Shown one piece after another: positions 44,649 through 53,837 of a DNA stretch of 64,000 bases (position 1 is its first letter; each line of letters starts with the position of its first letter). Source of the stretch: CAYNRA01 sp046296415 (GTDB taxonomy: Bacteria; Bacteroidota; Bacteroidia; Cytophagales; Spirosomataceae); contig JBKBLN010000001.1 of assembly GCA_046296415.1 (NCBI GenBank), positions 1,705,978 through 1,769,977 of the forward strand. Direction: 5' to 3'. Under the pieces are notes generated by a model that was given only the letters and a program-made list of their open reading frames with translations, had not been told where the DNA came from and did no database searches. The translations under genes and the position numbers were made by a program.

Positions 44649-45056
44649 TTATTTGCGAATGACCAGTATTTTTTTGATCAGTTGTTCCTCCACCTCATAG
44701 ACCACCACCAATTCAACAAACCTAGGTTCGCCCATACGTCCTGAAATCACTTCATAATCTATGATTTTTGACCCTAATACCGTTCTACCCATCAATTGTG
44801 AAGTAAGAAAAGGGGATTTATCAAACAAATCTTGGTATCTCTCTTTTACTTCCTGCCAACCGGTAGCAGCGGGCTTCATTGCCTCCCAATCGTATAACGT
44901 TACATTTGGATGAATATACTTCATGAACTGGGTAATGTTTCGCTGATTGTAGGCATCCAAATTGGCTTGAACAACCTCCTCAGCAGAGGATTGACCCATA
45001 GAACGGAAAAATAAAGTGATGAATAAAAGACTGAATCCGAACCTTTTTCGTGCCAT
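44649..45056 (-). CDS. Exported SnoaL/NTF2-like protein
   Basis: A 135-residue protein with a signal peptide (ARKRFGFSLLFITLFFRSMGQ) and an NTF2-like fold: VVQANLDAYNQRNITQFMKYIHPNVTLYDW, WQEVKERYQDLFDKSPFLTSQL, and strands ending RFVELVVVYEVEEQLIKKILVIR. The start region has a -7 element 20 bases upstream. The family binds small ligands or acts as steroid-isomerase-like; no function can be given. Probably first gene of a tyrA-wcaF transcript. Confidence 0.7.
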   Translation of the reverse strand: MARKRFGFSLLFITLFFRSMGQSSAEEVVQANLDAYNQRNITQFMKYIHPNVTLYDWEAMKPAATGWQEVKERYQDLFDKSPFLTSQLMGRTVLGSKIIDYEVISGRMGEPRFVELVVVYEVEEQLIKKILVIRK

Positions 45057-45075
45057 TTCCGAGTTTTTCTTCTCA

Positions 45076-45083
45076 CAAAGATA
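45076..45083 (-). promoter_or_regulatory. -7 promoter element for the NTF2-like gene
   Basis: CAAAGATA on the plus strand is TATCTTTG on the minus strand, an exact TAnnTTTG match, 20 bases before the start. Confidence 0.5.
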
Positions 45084-45124
45084 AAAAGTTCCGTTGAACC
45101 TTTCGATGTTTGTCCATTTTCATC

Positions 45125-45166
45125 AAAACAAAAACGTCCTACCGAACACCGTGCGGTAGGACGTTT
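45125..45166 (-). terminator. Intrinsic terminator of the amidohydrolase pair
   Basis: AAACGTCCTACCG (45132-45144) pairs perfectly with CGGTAGGACGTTT (45154-45166), a 13-base stem. On the minus strand it is followed by a T-rich run. Confidence 0.85.
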
Positions 45167-45185
45167 CTAAGTCAAGACCAAAAAA

Positions 45186-46496
45186 TTACTTTTTCGAAGA
45201 TTCTATTTTCTCGTTGAATTTATAGTACAAACGTTTTTGTTTGTCATCCAACTCCACTTTTTTGCCTTGGATAAACGCGTGGTGAACTTTATTGGTTCTC
45301 ATGTCTAGGATATCCCCTTCAGAAACGACCAAAGTAGCGTCTTTTCCGATCGCAAGGGTACCTACGCGTTGGTCGATACCTAAAATTTTGGCATTGTTCT
45401 CAGTAATCATTTGAAGGGCTTGAGCGGGTGTTAAACCATACGCTGCTGCAGTTCCTGCCACAAAAGGTAGGTTTCGAGTTCTCCAATACGAGGCATTGTA
45501 AAACAACCCAACCAACAGTCCTTCCTTCACCAATTGGGCTGGGAGTTTATATGGTTGCCAGATATCCTCATCCGTTTTATTGGGTAAACGGTGAGTAGCC
45601 GATACCAGGACCGGAATTTTTCTTTCCTTCAAAAGATCCAACGCCAATCCGGGATTTTCGACACCCACCATCACTAGGTTTTTTACCCCCATTTGCTCGC
45701 AGAACTGGATGGCCTCAATGATTTCCTTTCCTTCGTTCGACTCAATAAACAACCGTTGCGTACCAGAAAATAAGCCTCGCATGGAAGCTAATTTCAAATT
45801 GGTCACTTCGGGTTTTGGGTTTTCAGCATACAATTTGGCATCGCGGAAAAGTTGGGTAAGTTCTAGTTTTGTCGATTCGTACCGTGGATTTTTACCGATT
45901 TTAAATTCCATGGTGGCGAAATCAAACGAACGGCTTTGGCGACTCGGCCAAGTCATCCAAATACCATCATCCGCTTTTAGGACTGCATCTTCCCAGTTCC
46001 ATCCATCGTATTGCATGATGGACGAAGTTCCTGCAATGATTCCACCAGAAGGAGTTGTTTGGCCAATCAGGACACCATTTCCCCGTAGGGTTGGAATGAC
46101 TTCCGAGTCGGTATTGTAGGCAATTAATGCCCGAACGTTCGGATTGTAATCTCCAATCTCTTCATAATCCTGGGTGGTCCGAACAGCCCCAATTTCATTC
46201 AAACCGGCTTGGGCATAAGGTGAAATGATGCCCGGATACACATGTTTACCGGAGATTGAGATGACCTCAGCCCCTGCTGGAATGGACGTGCTGGCAGGAC
46301 CGACCTGCGTAATTTTTCCTTTGTCAAACACAAGGACCCCATTGGGGATTGATTCACCATTTCCTATGAAAACTGTTCCTCCAACCAAGGCAATTGGTTT
46401 GGTTTGAGGTTTTCCGGGAAGTGGATTTTGAGCTTGCGTTGCTAGCGACATTCCTGTCAAACCTAGCAAAAGCGAAAATAATTTAAGGTTTTTCAT
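45186..46496 (-). CDS. Secreted amidohydrolase-fold protein lacking the HxH metal motif
   Basis: A 436-residue exported protein (MKNLKLFSLLLGLTGMSLATQAQ) of the amidohydrolase/imidazolonepropionase type. The composite N-terminal beta domain (ALVGGTVFIGNGESIPNGVLVFDKGKITQVGP) and the C-terminal domain (ALQMITENNAKILGIDQRVGTLAIGKDATLVVSEGDILDM) are normal. Where active members have GLIDxHxH, this one has GIISPYAQ (residues 89-95), so the first two metal ligands are gone. Catalysis is unlikely. It follows the 1021-residue amidohydrolase by eight bases and is likely its partner. Confidence 0.85.
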   Translation of the reverse strand: MKNLKLFSLLLGLTGMSLATQAQNPLPGKPQTKPIALVGGTVFIGNGESIPNGVLVFDKGKITQVGPASTSIPAGAEVISISGKHVYPGIISPYAQAGLNEIGAVRTTQDYEEIGDYNPNVRALIAYNTDSEVIPTLRGNGVLIGQTTPSGGIIAGTSSIMQYDGWNWEDAVLKADDGIWMTWPSRQSRSFDFATMEFKIGKNPRYESTKLELTQLFRDAKLYAENPKPEVTNLKLASMRGLFSGTQRLFIESNEGKEIIEAIQFCEQMGVKNLVMVGVENPGLALDLLKERKIPVLVSATHRLPNKTDEDIWQPYKLPAQLVKEGLLVGLFYNASYWRTRNLPFVAGTAAAYGLTPAQALQMITENNAKILGIDQRVGTLAIGKDATLVVSEGDILDMRTNKVHHAFIQGKKVELDDKQKRLYYKFNEKIESSKK

Positions 46497-46504
46497 ATCG
46501 CTAG

Positions 46505-49500
46505 TTATTCTTTTTCTGAGGATTGATTGATCATTCGCAAAGTCATATCCAAGGCTTCAGACGATATTCCGCCGTACTCTAGGATGGTATCGCAATGCAC
46601 ATGGATGGAATTTCCCATGGGTTTGGCCCGTTGGGTGGGTGCACCGCCTGCTTTGGCAGAAATCATTTTTTGGACCAGTCGATTGCGCTCCGTTTCCTGT
46701 TCTTGGCGTAGAATTTCATCCTTTTCTACATCAAAATAGATGGTCCCATCAATGATGGTTTTCTCAGGGCGTGCATAAACTGACAATGGATTCGCATTCC
46801 AAAGTACCACATCGGCATCCTTGCCTACTTTTACAGATCCTAGGCGATCATCCAAATGCAACATTTTGGCTGGATTCAAGGTCACGGTCTTCCAAGCTTC
46901 TTCTTCCGACAAACCACCATAAAGTACAGTTTTTGCAGCTTCCTGATTTAATCGACGTGCCATCTCGGCATCATCCGAGTTGATCGCAGTTAGAATACCT
47001 GCTTTATGTAAAAGTGCCGCGTTGAATGGAATCGCTTCTTTAACCTCCATTTTGTAAGCCCACCAGTCAGAAAAAGTAGAGGCTGCTGCATTGTGTTTTT
47101 TCATTTGTTCAGCTACTTTGTAACCTTCCAAAATATGGGTGAAGGTATTGACTTTAAAGCCCATGGAATCGGCCACATTCATTAACATGTTGATTTCCGA
47201 TTGTACGTAGGAGTGGCAAGTGATATGGCGTTTTCCTTCAAGGATTTCGACTAGAGCTTCGAGTTCAAGATCACGTCTGGGTGCCTGTACTCCGGTCTTA
47301 TTTTTTAGTCCATTGTATTGGGCCCATTCTCTTTGGTATTCTTTGGCTCGGGTAAAGGCATCAAAGAAAACTTGTTCAACCCCCATCCGAGTGGCAGGAT
47401 AGCGGTCGGGTGTAGACGGTCCGTTGCCTCGTTTTACGTTTTCACCCAAGGCAAATTTGATGAACTCTGGGGCTTGAGGTACTTTCATGTTCTCCGGTGA
47501 TTCTCCCCATTTCAGCTTCACAATAGCGGATTGTCCGCCAATACAGTTTGCCGAACCATGTAAAAGTTGCGAAGTGGTAGTACCTCCCGCTAGTTGACGG
47601 TAGATATTGACGTCTTCTGAGTTGATCACATCTCCTTGACGAACTTCGGAGGAAACCGTCTCAATTTCATTAATCGAGAACAAGGCAATATGCGAATGTT
47701 CATCGATAATTCCAGTGGTGAGGTGTTTGCCCGTGCCATCCAGCACTTTAGCGCCAGGGGCTGTCAGATTTTTACCAATTTTAGCAATCTTGCCTTTTTC
47801 CAACAGGACATCCGTATTTTGTAGAATACCCTCCTTTTCATTGGTCCAAACGGTCGTATTTTTAACTAGAATAGTTTCTTGTTTTGGTTTTTCTTTGGAA
47901 CCAAAAGCAGTGAAAGGATACAGGATATCACCTACTTGTGGGCTTTCTGTCGTTTTCTTTTGTTCGGGACTTGCTGTTTTAGCATTGTTGGCCGGAGTGG
48001 CTAGCCAAGCAATGGATTTTCCATCACCGTCCATTCCTTTTCCTTGCCATTTTTGTTGAGAATAGTACCCGCTCAATCGAACCGTTTTACCTTTGATGGG
48101 AAATGAAATGGTAGCTAGCTGGCCATCGATTGTTACTTTGGGAGTGATTTTTGTTGAATCAGACAAAATAATCTCGTGTGTCAGTCGATCTGCTACCCCT
48201 GATACTTTCCAGGTACCCACTTGGGTGCCCGCTTGAAAAGCGTAATTGCCTCGCCAATCGATCGGGTCTAGGGATTGGATTTCATAGACCTCACCTTGGA
48301 CCCAGTTTTGTAAAACCTTCGCATTAGCTTCAAAAATATCATCTGAAGCGATGAAAAAATTAGCCAATAATCCTTTTTTCAAACTACCGACTAGCTGATC
48401 CACCTTCATGATTTGTGCAGGACGTTGAGTTACAGCGGCCAAGGCTACATTTTTCGGTAGACCATATTGGACGGTTTTTCGGAGGTTAGCCCAGAAATCT
48501 TCCAATTTTTTAAGATCGCTGGTTGTCACTGCAAATGGGATTCCGGATTGATGTAAAAACGTCAAGTTTTTTGGCGCCATTTCCCAGTGTTTCATATCGG
48601 TTAATGACGTTCTTTCTGCATCGTAGGGATCCTCGACATCATAGGCATCAGGGAATTGAATCGGTACAATCAACGGAGCTTGAGTGGCTTTAACTTCTGC
48701 CATTTTTTGGTATTCGTCTCCCCCCGTTTTCATGATAAATTGAATACCAAATTCGTCTCCAATTTTATCTGCGCGAAGGATTTCCAAGGAATTACGCGCA
48801 TCAAATATTTGGGGGAGATTACTTTGTTGGTTGATGGCTTCCAGCGAGATATTACGCTCTTTGGTATGTCCTCCATTTTTGTACCAAATAGCATCATACA
48901 TGGTTTGGCGCAAAAGGGCTACGCAACCCATCAAAGAAACAGGAAATGTTTGAGGAGAAGTACCTTTATCTAGCGAAAAATGACTAGCTACTTTAGGTTG
49001 AAGTAAGTTTAGATGGTCTGATTTTGAGCCTAATGCGACCAAAGTAGATGTTCCTCGGGCGATTCCATCTTTAACATGTACGATAGCCGCACCAAAACCC
49101 AATTTTCGCATAGCCTCGGCTTTTGCTGCTTGTACCGTAAACAGGTCAGCCGCCTGAATTTCCGGATGGATGGCTTGGTTCCAGTTATAAGCTCCTTTCT
49201 TTTCGGAATCAAATTGCGTTTGATAAAAGCTTCTTCCGCCCCCACGACTTCGCTTGATTTCGGGCATGCCATAATCACCATACGCCTCAACAAGGCCTGG
49301 ATACACATGTTTTCCTTTTAGATCAATGACATGCGTACCTGCGGGTACGGGGATTTCTTTTCCAATCGCTTCTATTTTATCACCTTTGATGATAAACATA
49401 GCATTTTCAAGTACTGTTTCAGCGTCTACATGTAGCATTGCATTTTTAAATGCCACTCGATTTGGACGCTGATCTTGCACGCCATTGGTTTTGAAAGTCA

Positions 49501-49570
49501 CCTGGGCTGTGCTTTCACCTATTGTAGCTGCCCAGAAGAGGTAGCCCAATAAGATGTAACGTTTTTTCAT
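46505..49570 (-). CDS. Secreted tandem amidohydrolase, one dead and one active-looking module
   Basis: A 1021-residue exported protein with signal MKKRYILLGYLFWAATIGESTAQ and two amidohydrolase modules. In the first (about 35-425) the metal motif reads GLVEAYGD instead of GLIDxHxH. In the second (about 590-985) GIIDEHSHIAL, ITCHSYVQSEI, NTFTHILEGYKVAEQM and TAINSDDAEMARR retain the metal His/Asp set. Closest pattern is imidazolonepropionase-like or dipeptidase-like amidohydrolases. Together with the next gene it gives two degenerate modules and one complete. Substrate unknown. Confidence 0.85.
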   Translation of the reverse strand: MKKRYILLGYLFWAATIGESTAQVTFKTNGVQDQRPNRVAFKNAMLHVDAETVLENAMFIIKGDKIEAIGKEIPVPAGTHVIDLKGKHVYPGLVEAYGDYGMPEIKRSRGGGRSFYQTQFDSEKKGAYNWNQAIHPEIQAADLFTVQAAKAEAMRKLGFGAAIVHVKDGIARGTSTLVALGSKSDHLNLLQPKVASHFSLDKGTSPQTFPVSLMGCVALLRQTMYDAIWYKNGGHTKERNISLEAINQQSNLPQIFDARNSLEILRADKIGDEFGIQFIMKTGGDEYQKMAEVKATQAPLIVPIQFPDAYDVEDPYDAERTSLTDMKHWEMAPKNLTFLHQSGIPFAVTTSDLKKLEDFWANLRKTVQYGLPKNVALAAVTQRPAQIMKVDQLVGSLKKGLLANFFIASDDIFEANAKVLQNWVQGEVYEIQSLDPIDWRGNYAFQAGTQVGTWKVSGVADRLTHEIILSDSTKITPKVTIDGQLATISFPIKGKTVRLSGYYSQQKWQGKGMDGDGKSIAWLATPANNAKTASPEQKKTTESPQVGDILYPFTAFGSKEKPKQETILVKNTTVWTNEKEGILQNTDVLLEKGKIAKIGKNLTAPGAKVLDGTGKHLTTGIIDEHSHIALFSINEIETVSSEVRQGDVINSEDVNIYRQLAGGTTTSQLLHGSANCIGGQSAIVKLKWGESPENMKVPQAPEFIKFALGENVKRGNGPSTPDRYPATRMGVEQVFFDAFTRAKEYQREWAQYNGLKNKTGVQAPRRDLELEALVEILEGKRHITCHSYVQSEINMLMNVADSMGFKVNTFTHILEGYKVAEQMKKHNAAASTFSDWWAYKMEVKEAIPFNAALLHKAGILTAINSDDAEMARRLNQEAAKTVLYGGLSEEEAWKTVTLNPAKMLHLDDRLGSVKVGKDADVVLWNANPLSVYARPEKTIIDGTIYFDVEKDEILRQEQETERNRLVQKMISAKAGGAPTQRAKPMGNSIHVHCDTILEYGGISSEALDMTLRMINQSSEKE

Positions 49571-49727
49571 AGGAACGAGAGTTTAGTGAAAATTTATTCT
49601 TGCAATATGCCTTTTCCTGATCATCTTTCAAAGTAGTTCAGGTTATCCCGATAGATTTGGCGACGTTCTTCCCTTTTTTAGGTATGATTATTTTACGAAT
49701 TTTCATGGGTTCATGGGGCATTACGTT

Positions 49728-49735
49728 TAATTTTG
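49728..49735 (+). promoter_or_regulatory. -7 promoter element for hisG
   Basis: TAATTTTG matches TAnnTTTG and lies 17 bases before the hisG ATG, giving a leader of about ten bases, too short for a histidine attenuator. Confidence 0.5.
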
Positions 49736-49752
49736 CACCTTAATTTTAAAGT

Positions 49753-50619
49753 ATGGAAAAATCACCGGTTCTACGTATAGCGGTTCAAAAATCAGGAAGA
49801 TTAAGTGAAGATTCGTTGCATTTGTTTAAAGAATGCGGGATTAAGTTTGATAGTGGTAAAGGCAAATTAAAGGCGGAGTCGACCAACTTCCCGGCCGAGT
49901 TTTTATTTCTTCGAGATGACGACATCCCTGGATATGTGGCAGATGGCATCGCCGATGTCGGTATTGTGGGTGAAAATGTATTGGTGGAAACCAGCCGACA
50001 AGTGGATGTGGCTTTGCCGCTAGGTTTTTCCAAATGTCGACTCTCGATCGCCATTCCCAGAGGGATGGACTACCCAGGACCTGCTTACTTACAGGGAAAA
50101 CGCATTGCGACTTCCTATCCAAAGATTCTTGGTGATTTTTTGGCCAAACAAGGAATTGAAGCCCATATTCACGAAATATCAGGCTCTGTCGAAATAGCGC
50201 CTTCCATTGGGCTCGCAGATGCAGTTTGTGACATTGTATCTTCAGGATCTACCTTATTAAGTAACGGATTGAAGGAAGTCGAGGTAATTTTTAAGTCCCA
50301 AGCCGTTTTGGTAAACACACCTAATTTAACGGAAGAAAAAACAGCCATCCTCTCCAAACTGTTGTTTAGAATAAATGCAGTTCAAACGGCATCGAATTAC
50401 AAATACATTCTTTTGAATGCACCCAATGACAAGCTAGATGCGATCATTTCTTTTTTACCCGGCATGAAAAGCCCAACCATTGTTCCTTTAGCCGAATCAG
50501 GCTGGTGTTCTGTGCACTCGGTTATAGAGGAATCTGAATTTTGGGAGAACATTGAAGGGCTACGGGAGGCAGGTGCTCAGGGGATTTTGGTCATTCCTAT
50601 CGAAAAAATGATTTATTAA
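49753..50619 (+). CDS. hisG: ATP phosphoribosyltransferase, long form
   Basis: First enzyme of histidine synthesis, joining ATP with PRPP. The 288 residues make the long, HisZ-independent form: VLRIAVQKSGRLSEDSLHLFKECGI, GIADVGIVGENVLVE, the PRPP loop ADAVCDIVSSGSTLLSNGLKEV and the C-terminal regulatory ACT-like domain from about 215 (YILLNAPNDKLDAIISFLPGMKSPTIVPL). It overlaps nothing and hisD starts two bases later. Feedback by histidine is expected of the long form. Confidence 0.95.
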   Translation: MEKSPVLRIAVQKSGRLSEDSLHLFKECGIKFDSGKGKLKAESTNFPAEFLFLRDDDIPGYVADGIADVGIVGENVLVETSRQVDVALPLGFSKCRLSIAIPRGMDYPGPAYLQGKRIATSYPKILGDFLAKQGIEAHIHEISGSVEIAPSIGLADAVCDIVSSGSTLLSNGLKEVEVIFKSQAVLVNTPNLTEEKTAILSKLLFRINAVQTASNYKYILLNAPNDKLDAIISFLPGMKSPTIVPLAESGWCSVHSVIEESEFWENIEGLREAGAQGILVIPIEKMIY

Positions 50620-50621
50620 AT

Positions 50622-51893
50622 ATGCAAATTTTAGAAAATCCGCCTCGTGAAGTTTGGAAAGAGCTGGTTAAACGCCCGGCCTTTCAAGGGGAAGAGTTAG
50701 AAGTGCGGGTCCAAGCCATTTTGCAACGTGTCAAAAATGAAGGTGATTCTGCTATTTTTGACTTAATGGAACAATTTGAGGGCCATCGGCCAAGTCATTT
50801 GGAAGTGCCAACTTCAGTCTGGAAGTCAGCGGCGGATGATTTGGACCCGAAATTGAAACAAGCCATTGACCAAGCCTATGAAAATATTCATCGATTCCAT
50901 TCGGCTCAAATAAGCTCGATAGAAAAAATTGAGACCATGCCCGGAGTTGTTTGCTGGCGGAAGTCTGTACCGATACAAAAAGTAGGGATATATATTCCGG
51001 GTGGTACTGCTCCTCTTTTTTCAACGGTTTTGATGTTGGGAGTTCCGGCTCAAATTGCGGGCTGCCCAGAAGTAGTCTTGTGCTCGCCCAGCCAGCACCC
51101 GGCTATTTACTATGCAGCTTCCAAAGTGGGTGTTACCCGTGTTTTTAGGGTAGGTGGGGCTCAAGCCATAGGAGCTATGGCATTTGGGACCAACTCGGTG
51201 CCACAAGTATCTAAAATCTTTGGTCCTGGAAATCAATATGTCACCCTGGCCAAACAATTGGTCAATAAAGACGGGATTGCCATCGATATGCCAGCCGGTC
51301 CATCGGAGGTGGCAGTTCTTGCTGACCACTCCGCTCATCCTGCTTTTGTGGCAGCCGATTTATTATCCCAGGCAGAACATGGGTCCGACAGCCAAGTTGT
51401 CTTAATTTCAACGGATCGGTCTTTGATTGATCAGGTGATGAAGGAGGTGCAACAGCAACTGGAATCCCTCCCTCGTAAAGAGCTTGCCGCGGCCTCCCTT
51501 GAAAACTCCAAAGCGATTTGGTTTTCGGATCTTCACACGGGAATCGACTGGCTCAACGAATATGCTGCCGAACATCTTATTTTGGCCATGGATAAACCAG
51601 AGGGGGTGTTGGATCGAATCACCGATGCTGGTTCAGTTTTTGTTGGGCACTATACCCCAGAATCGTGTGGAGATTATGCATCCGGAACGAATCACACACT
51701 TCCTACAAGTGGATTCGCCAAGGCTTACAGTGGTGTTTCGTTGGATAGTTTTGTTAAAAAAATTACGTTTCAAGAGATTACTCCCCAAGGTCTACACCAG
51801 GTTGGTCCGATCGTAGAGACTATGGCCACGGCCGAATCATTGACCGCTCATCAGCGGGCGGTACGCGTGCGACTGGATAGCCTGACCTCTTAA
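50622..51893 (+). CDS. hisD: Histidinol dehydrogenase
   Basis: Oxidises histidinol to histidine in the last two steps of the pathway, using zinc. The 423 residues include YIPGGTAPLFSTVLMLGVPAQIAG, GGAQAIGAMAFGT, FGPGNQYVTLAKQ, IDMPAGPSEV, QAEHGSDSQVVLIS, AAEHLILAMD and the zinc segment HYTPESCGDYASGTNHTLPTSG. Only hisG and hisD are here; other his genes must be elsewhere. A terminator follows. Confidence 0.96.
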   Translation: MQILENPPREVWKELVKRPAFQGEELEVRVQAILQRVKNEGDSAIFDLMEQFEGHRPSHLEVPTSVWKSAADDLDPKLKQAIDQAYENIHRFHSAQISSIEKIETMPGVVCWRKSVPIQKVGIYIPGGTAPLFSTVLMLGVPAQIAGCPEVVLCSPSQHPAIYYAASKVGVTRVFRVGGAQAIGAMAFGTNSVPQVSKIFGPGNQYVTLAKQLVNKDGIAIDMPAGPSEVAVLADHSAHPAFVAADLLSQAEHGSDSQVVLISTDRSLIDQVMKEVQQQLESLPRKELAAASLENSKAIWFSDLHTGIDWLNEYAAEHLILAMDKPEGVLDRITDAGSVFVGHYTPESCGDYASGTNHTLPTSGFAKAYSGVSLDSFVKKITFQEITPQGLHQVGPIVETMATAESLTAHQRAVRVRLDSLTS

Positions 51894-51913
51894 CGTGTCC
51901 ATTAATTACTTTC

Positions 51914-51946
51914 AAGGGGGGCTTGCCAACAAGCTCCCTTTTATTT
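51914..51946 (+). terminator. Intrinsic terminator after hisD
   Basis: AAGGGGGGCTTG pairs with CAAGCTCCCTTT across a four-base loop with one G-T wobble, followed by a T-rich run. The next gene starts at 51948. Confidence 0.75.
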
Positions 51947-51947
51947 T

Positions 51948-53771
51948 ATGCATCCGTATTTTAAGCAACTCGCCGAATCGCTGGCTATTGAAAAAAAAGC
52001 AGATCAGATTCAGTTTCAAGCTTCTTTTCAACAGAAGTCCATTTCTGAAAAACGGGCTACGGGTTTACTTTGGCACCCTTTGGTCATCAAACAAGTGGAA
52101 TCTACTTGGGGTGATTACATTCAAGTTACAATAGAAAGACCTAGCCACGGGGAAATCCCATCTGCCTTTAAATCGGGAATGTCTATTCAATTGTTTAGTT
52201 TGGCTGAACCAGACGAACAGCCAATTGAAGGCCAATGGTTGAGGGGGGGGGGAAACCAAGGTGTCCTCTTTTTTAGATTGGAGGAATTGCCTTCTTGGAC
52301 CAGAAAAGGGAAACTCGTTCTGGAAACACTCTTTGATCACCATTCCTATCAGGTCATGGAAGAGGCACTTATTTTCGCTGATCAAAGGATTCCGGAGTCT
52401 TCCATTATCCGAACGGTTATTGGTGTAGATCCATTCATATCCCGTGAGGTTCTCCCAGTGGATGGAATTCCTAACCTCAATGAAAGCCAAAATTTGGCGG
52501 TTGCTGCGATGGCTAGTGATCAACCCATTGTGGCCATTCAAGGACCACCAGGAACTGGAAAAACCACTACCCTTGTAGAGGGAATTCGGCGCTTGAAGGG
52601 TAAAACATGGGTATGTGCACCTAGCCATACAGCAGTGGATGTCATCACTCTGCGTCTGGTTTCGGAGGGTGTGAGAGTGGTTCGTGTGGGGTTGCCTGAA
52701 CGAATGACTCCCGAGCTTTGGGAGGTATCCTTGGATCGATTGATTGAGGTTCATCCGACCCATCAACAAATCAAAAAAATAAAGAAACAAGCTCGGGAAT
52801 TAAAACGCCTGGCCCACCAATACAAACGGAATTTTGGATTTTCAGAACGAAATCAACGAAAACTGCTTTTTGACGAGGCGGCCGCTCAAGATCGATATGC
52901 CCAAGATTTAGAGAAAGATATTGTTTCTGATATCCTAAAAGAACATCAGGTTATCACAGGAACGCTGGTTGGAATCAGGCAAATATTTCCTTGGATGAGC
53001 CAAGCTGATCATTTGGTAATAGACGAGGCGGGACAATCCTTAGAGCCTGCTTGTTGGGTAACGCTTTCAAGGGCAAATCGGTTGATTCTTGCCGGAGATC
53101 CCAAGCAATTACCACCAACGGTGTTTGAAAGAAAATCGGGTCTAGAAAACACCTTATTAGCCAAAATAATGGATCGGGATGGATATCATTTACTGGATGT
53201 TCAATACCGGATGCATCCCTGGATAGCAGAATTTGCCTCCACCCAATTTTACGAGGATAAACTTAAATCAGGGGATCATTGGATCACATGGAAGTTGGAA
53301 AAGCCTTTTGTTTGGATTGATACAGCGGGTTCGGGATTCAATGAAAAGTCCAGTGGGAATAGTTGGTACAATCCAGAGGAGGCCGACTGGATTATCAAGC
53401 AAATGACTCATGAACAAACGAAAGATCCAACCAGTCCAATGGTTGTCATTGCACCATATAAGGCCCAAGTTCAGTACTTTCAAAGTCAATTAAGTCAAAC
53501 CTCCCCAAGCATTTTGGCCAGTACCATAGATGGCTACCAAGGGCAAGAACAAGACATTGTTTGGATCAGTCTTACTCGCAGTAATGTAGAAGGCAATATT
53601 GGTTTTTTAATTGACCTACGCCGAATCCATGTGGCCATGACCCGCGCCAAGAAACAAGTGGTTTTTGTGGGCGATAGCGGTACTTGGGGGAAACACGATT
53701 TTTTCGCTCAAATCTTGGAACATGCTGAAAAAAAAGAGGGCTATTGTAGTGTTTGGGATTTTTCGGATTGA
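51948..53771 (+). CDS. IGHMBP2/SMUBP2-like superfamily 1 helicase
   Basis: A 607-residue SF1B (Upf1-like) DNA/RNA helicase. A beta-rich N-terminal region (1-170) precedes the motor: Walker A GPPGTGKTTTLVEGI (about 199-214), motif Ib WVCAPSHTAVDVITLRL, motif II VIDEAGQSLEP, motif III LAGDPKQLPPTV, motif IV VQYRMHPWIAEFAS and motif V/VI STIDGYQGQEQDIVWISLTRS and HVAMTRAKKQVVFVGD. A run of ten G lies in codons for LRGGGN at about residue 100, inside the N-terminal domain. The frame is intact. Its cellular substrate is unknown. Confidence 0.9.
   Translation: MHPYFKQLAESLAIEKKADQIQFQASFQQKSISEKRATGLLWHPLVIKQVESTWGDYIQVTIERPSHGEIPSAFKSGMSIQLFSLAEPDEQPIEGQWLRGGGNQGVLFFRLEELPSWTRKGKLVLETLFDHHSYQVMEEALIFADQRIPESSIIRTVIGVDPFISREVLPVDGIPNLNESQNLAVAAMASDQPIVAIQGPPGTGKTTTLVEGIRRLKGKTWVCAPSHTAVDVITLRLVSEGVRVVRVGLPERMTPELWEVSLDRLIEVHPTHQQIKKIKKQARELKRLAHQYKRNFGFSERNQRKLLFDEAAAQDRYAQDLEKDIVSDILKEHQVITGTLVGIRQIFPWMSQADHLVIDEAGQSLEPACWVTLSRANRLILAGDPKQLPPTVFERKSGLENTLLAKIMDRDGYHLLDVQYRMHPWIAEFASTQFYEDKLKSGDHWITWKLEKPFVWIDTAGSGFNEKSSGNSWYNPEEADWIIKQMTHEQTKDPTSPMVVIAPYKAQVQYFQSQLSQTSPSILASTIDGYQGQEQDIVWISLTRSNVEGNIGFLIDLRRIHVAMTRAKKQVVFVGDSGTWGKHDFFAQILEHAEKKEGYCSVWDFSD
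52243..52252 (+). repeat. G10 homopolymer inside the helicase gene
   Basis: Ten consecutive G encode Arg-Gly-Gly-Gly. A one-base slip would shift the frame well before the ATPase motor. Confidence 0.9.
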
Positions 53772-53837
53772 TGAAATCTATTTTTATTCACTTGGTTTTT
53801 TGGTTACTTTGTTTCAAAAATTTACAATTGAACCAGG

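Noticed and set aside
52065..52790. A 241-codon frame on the minus strand
   Set aside because: It lies wholly inside the helicase gene, which has all SF1 motifs. The translation has no recognisable domain and is rich in Ser, Asn and His, as shadow frames are.
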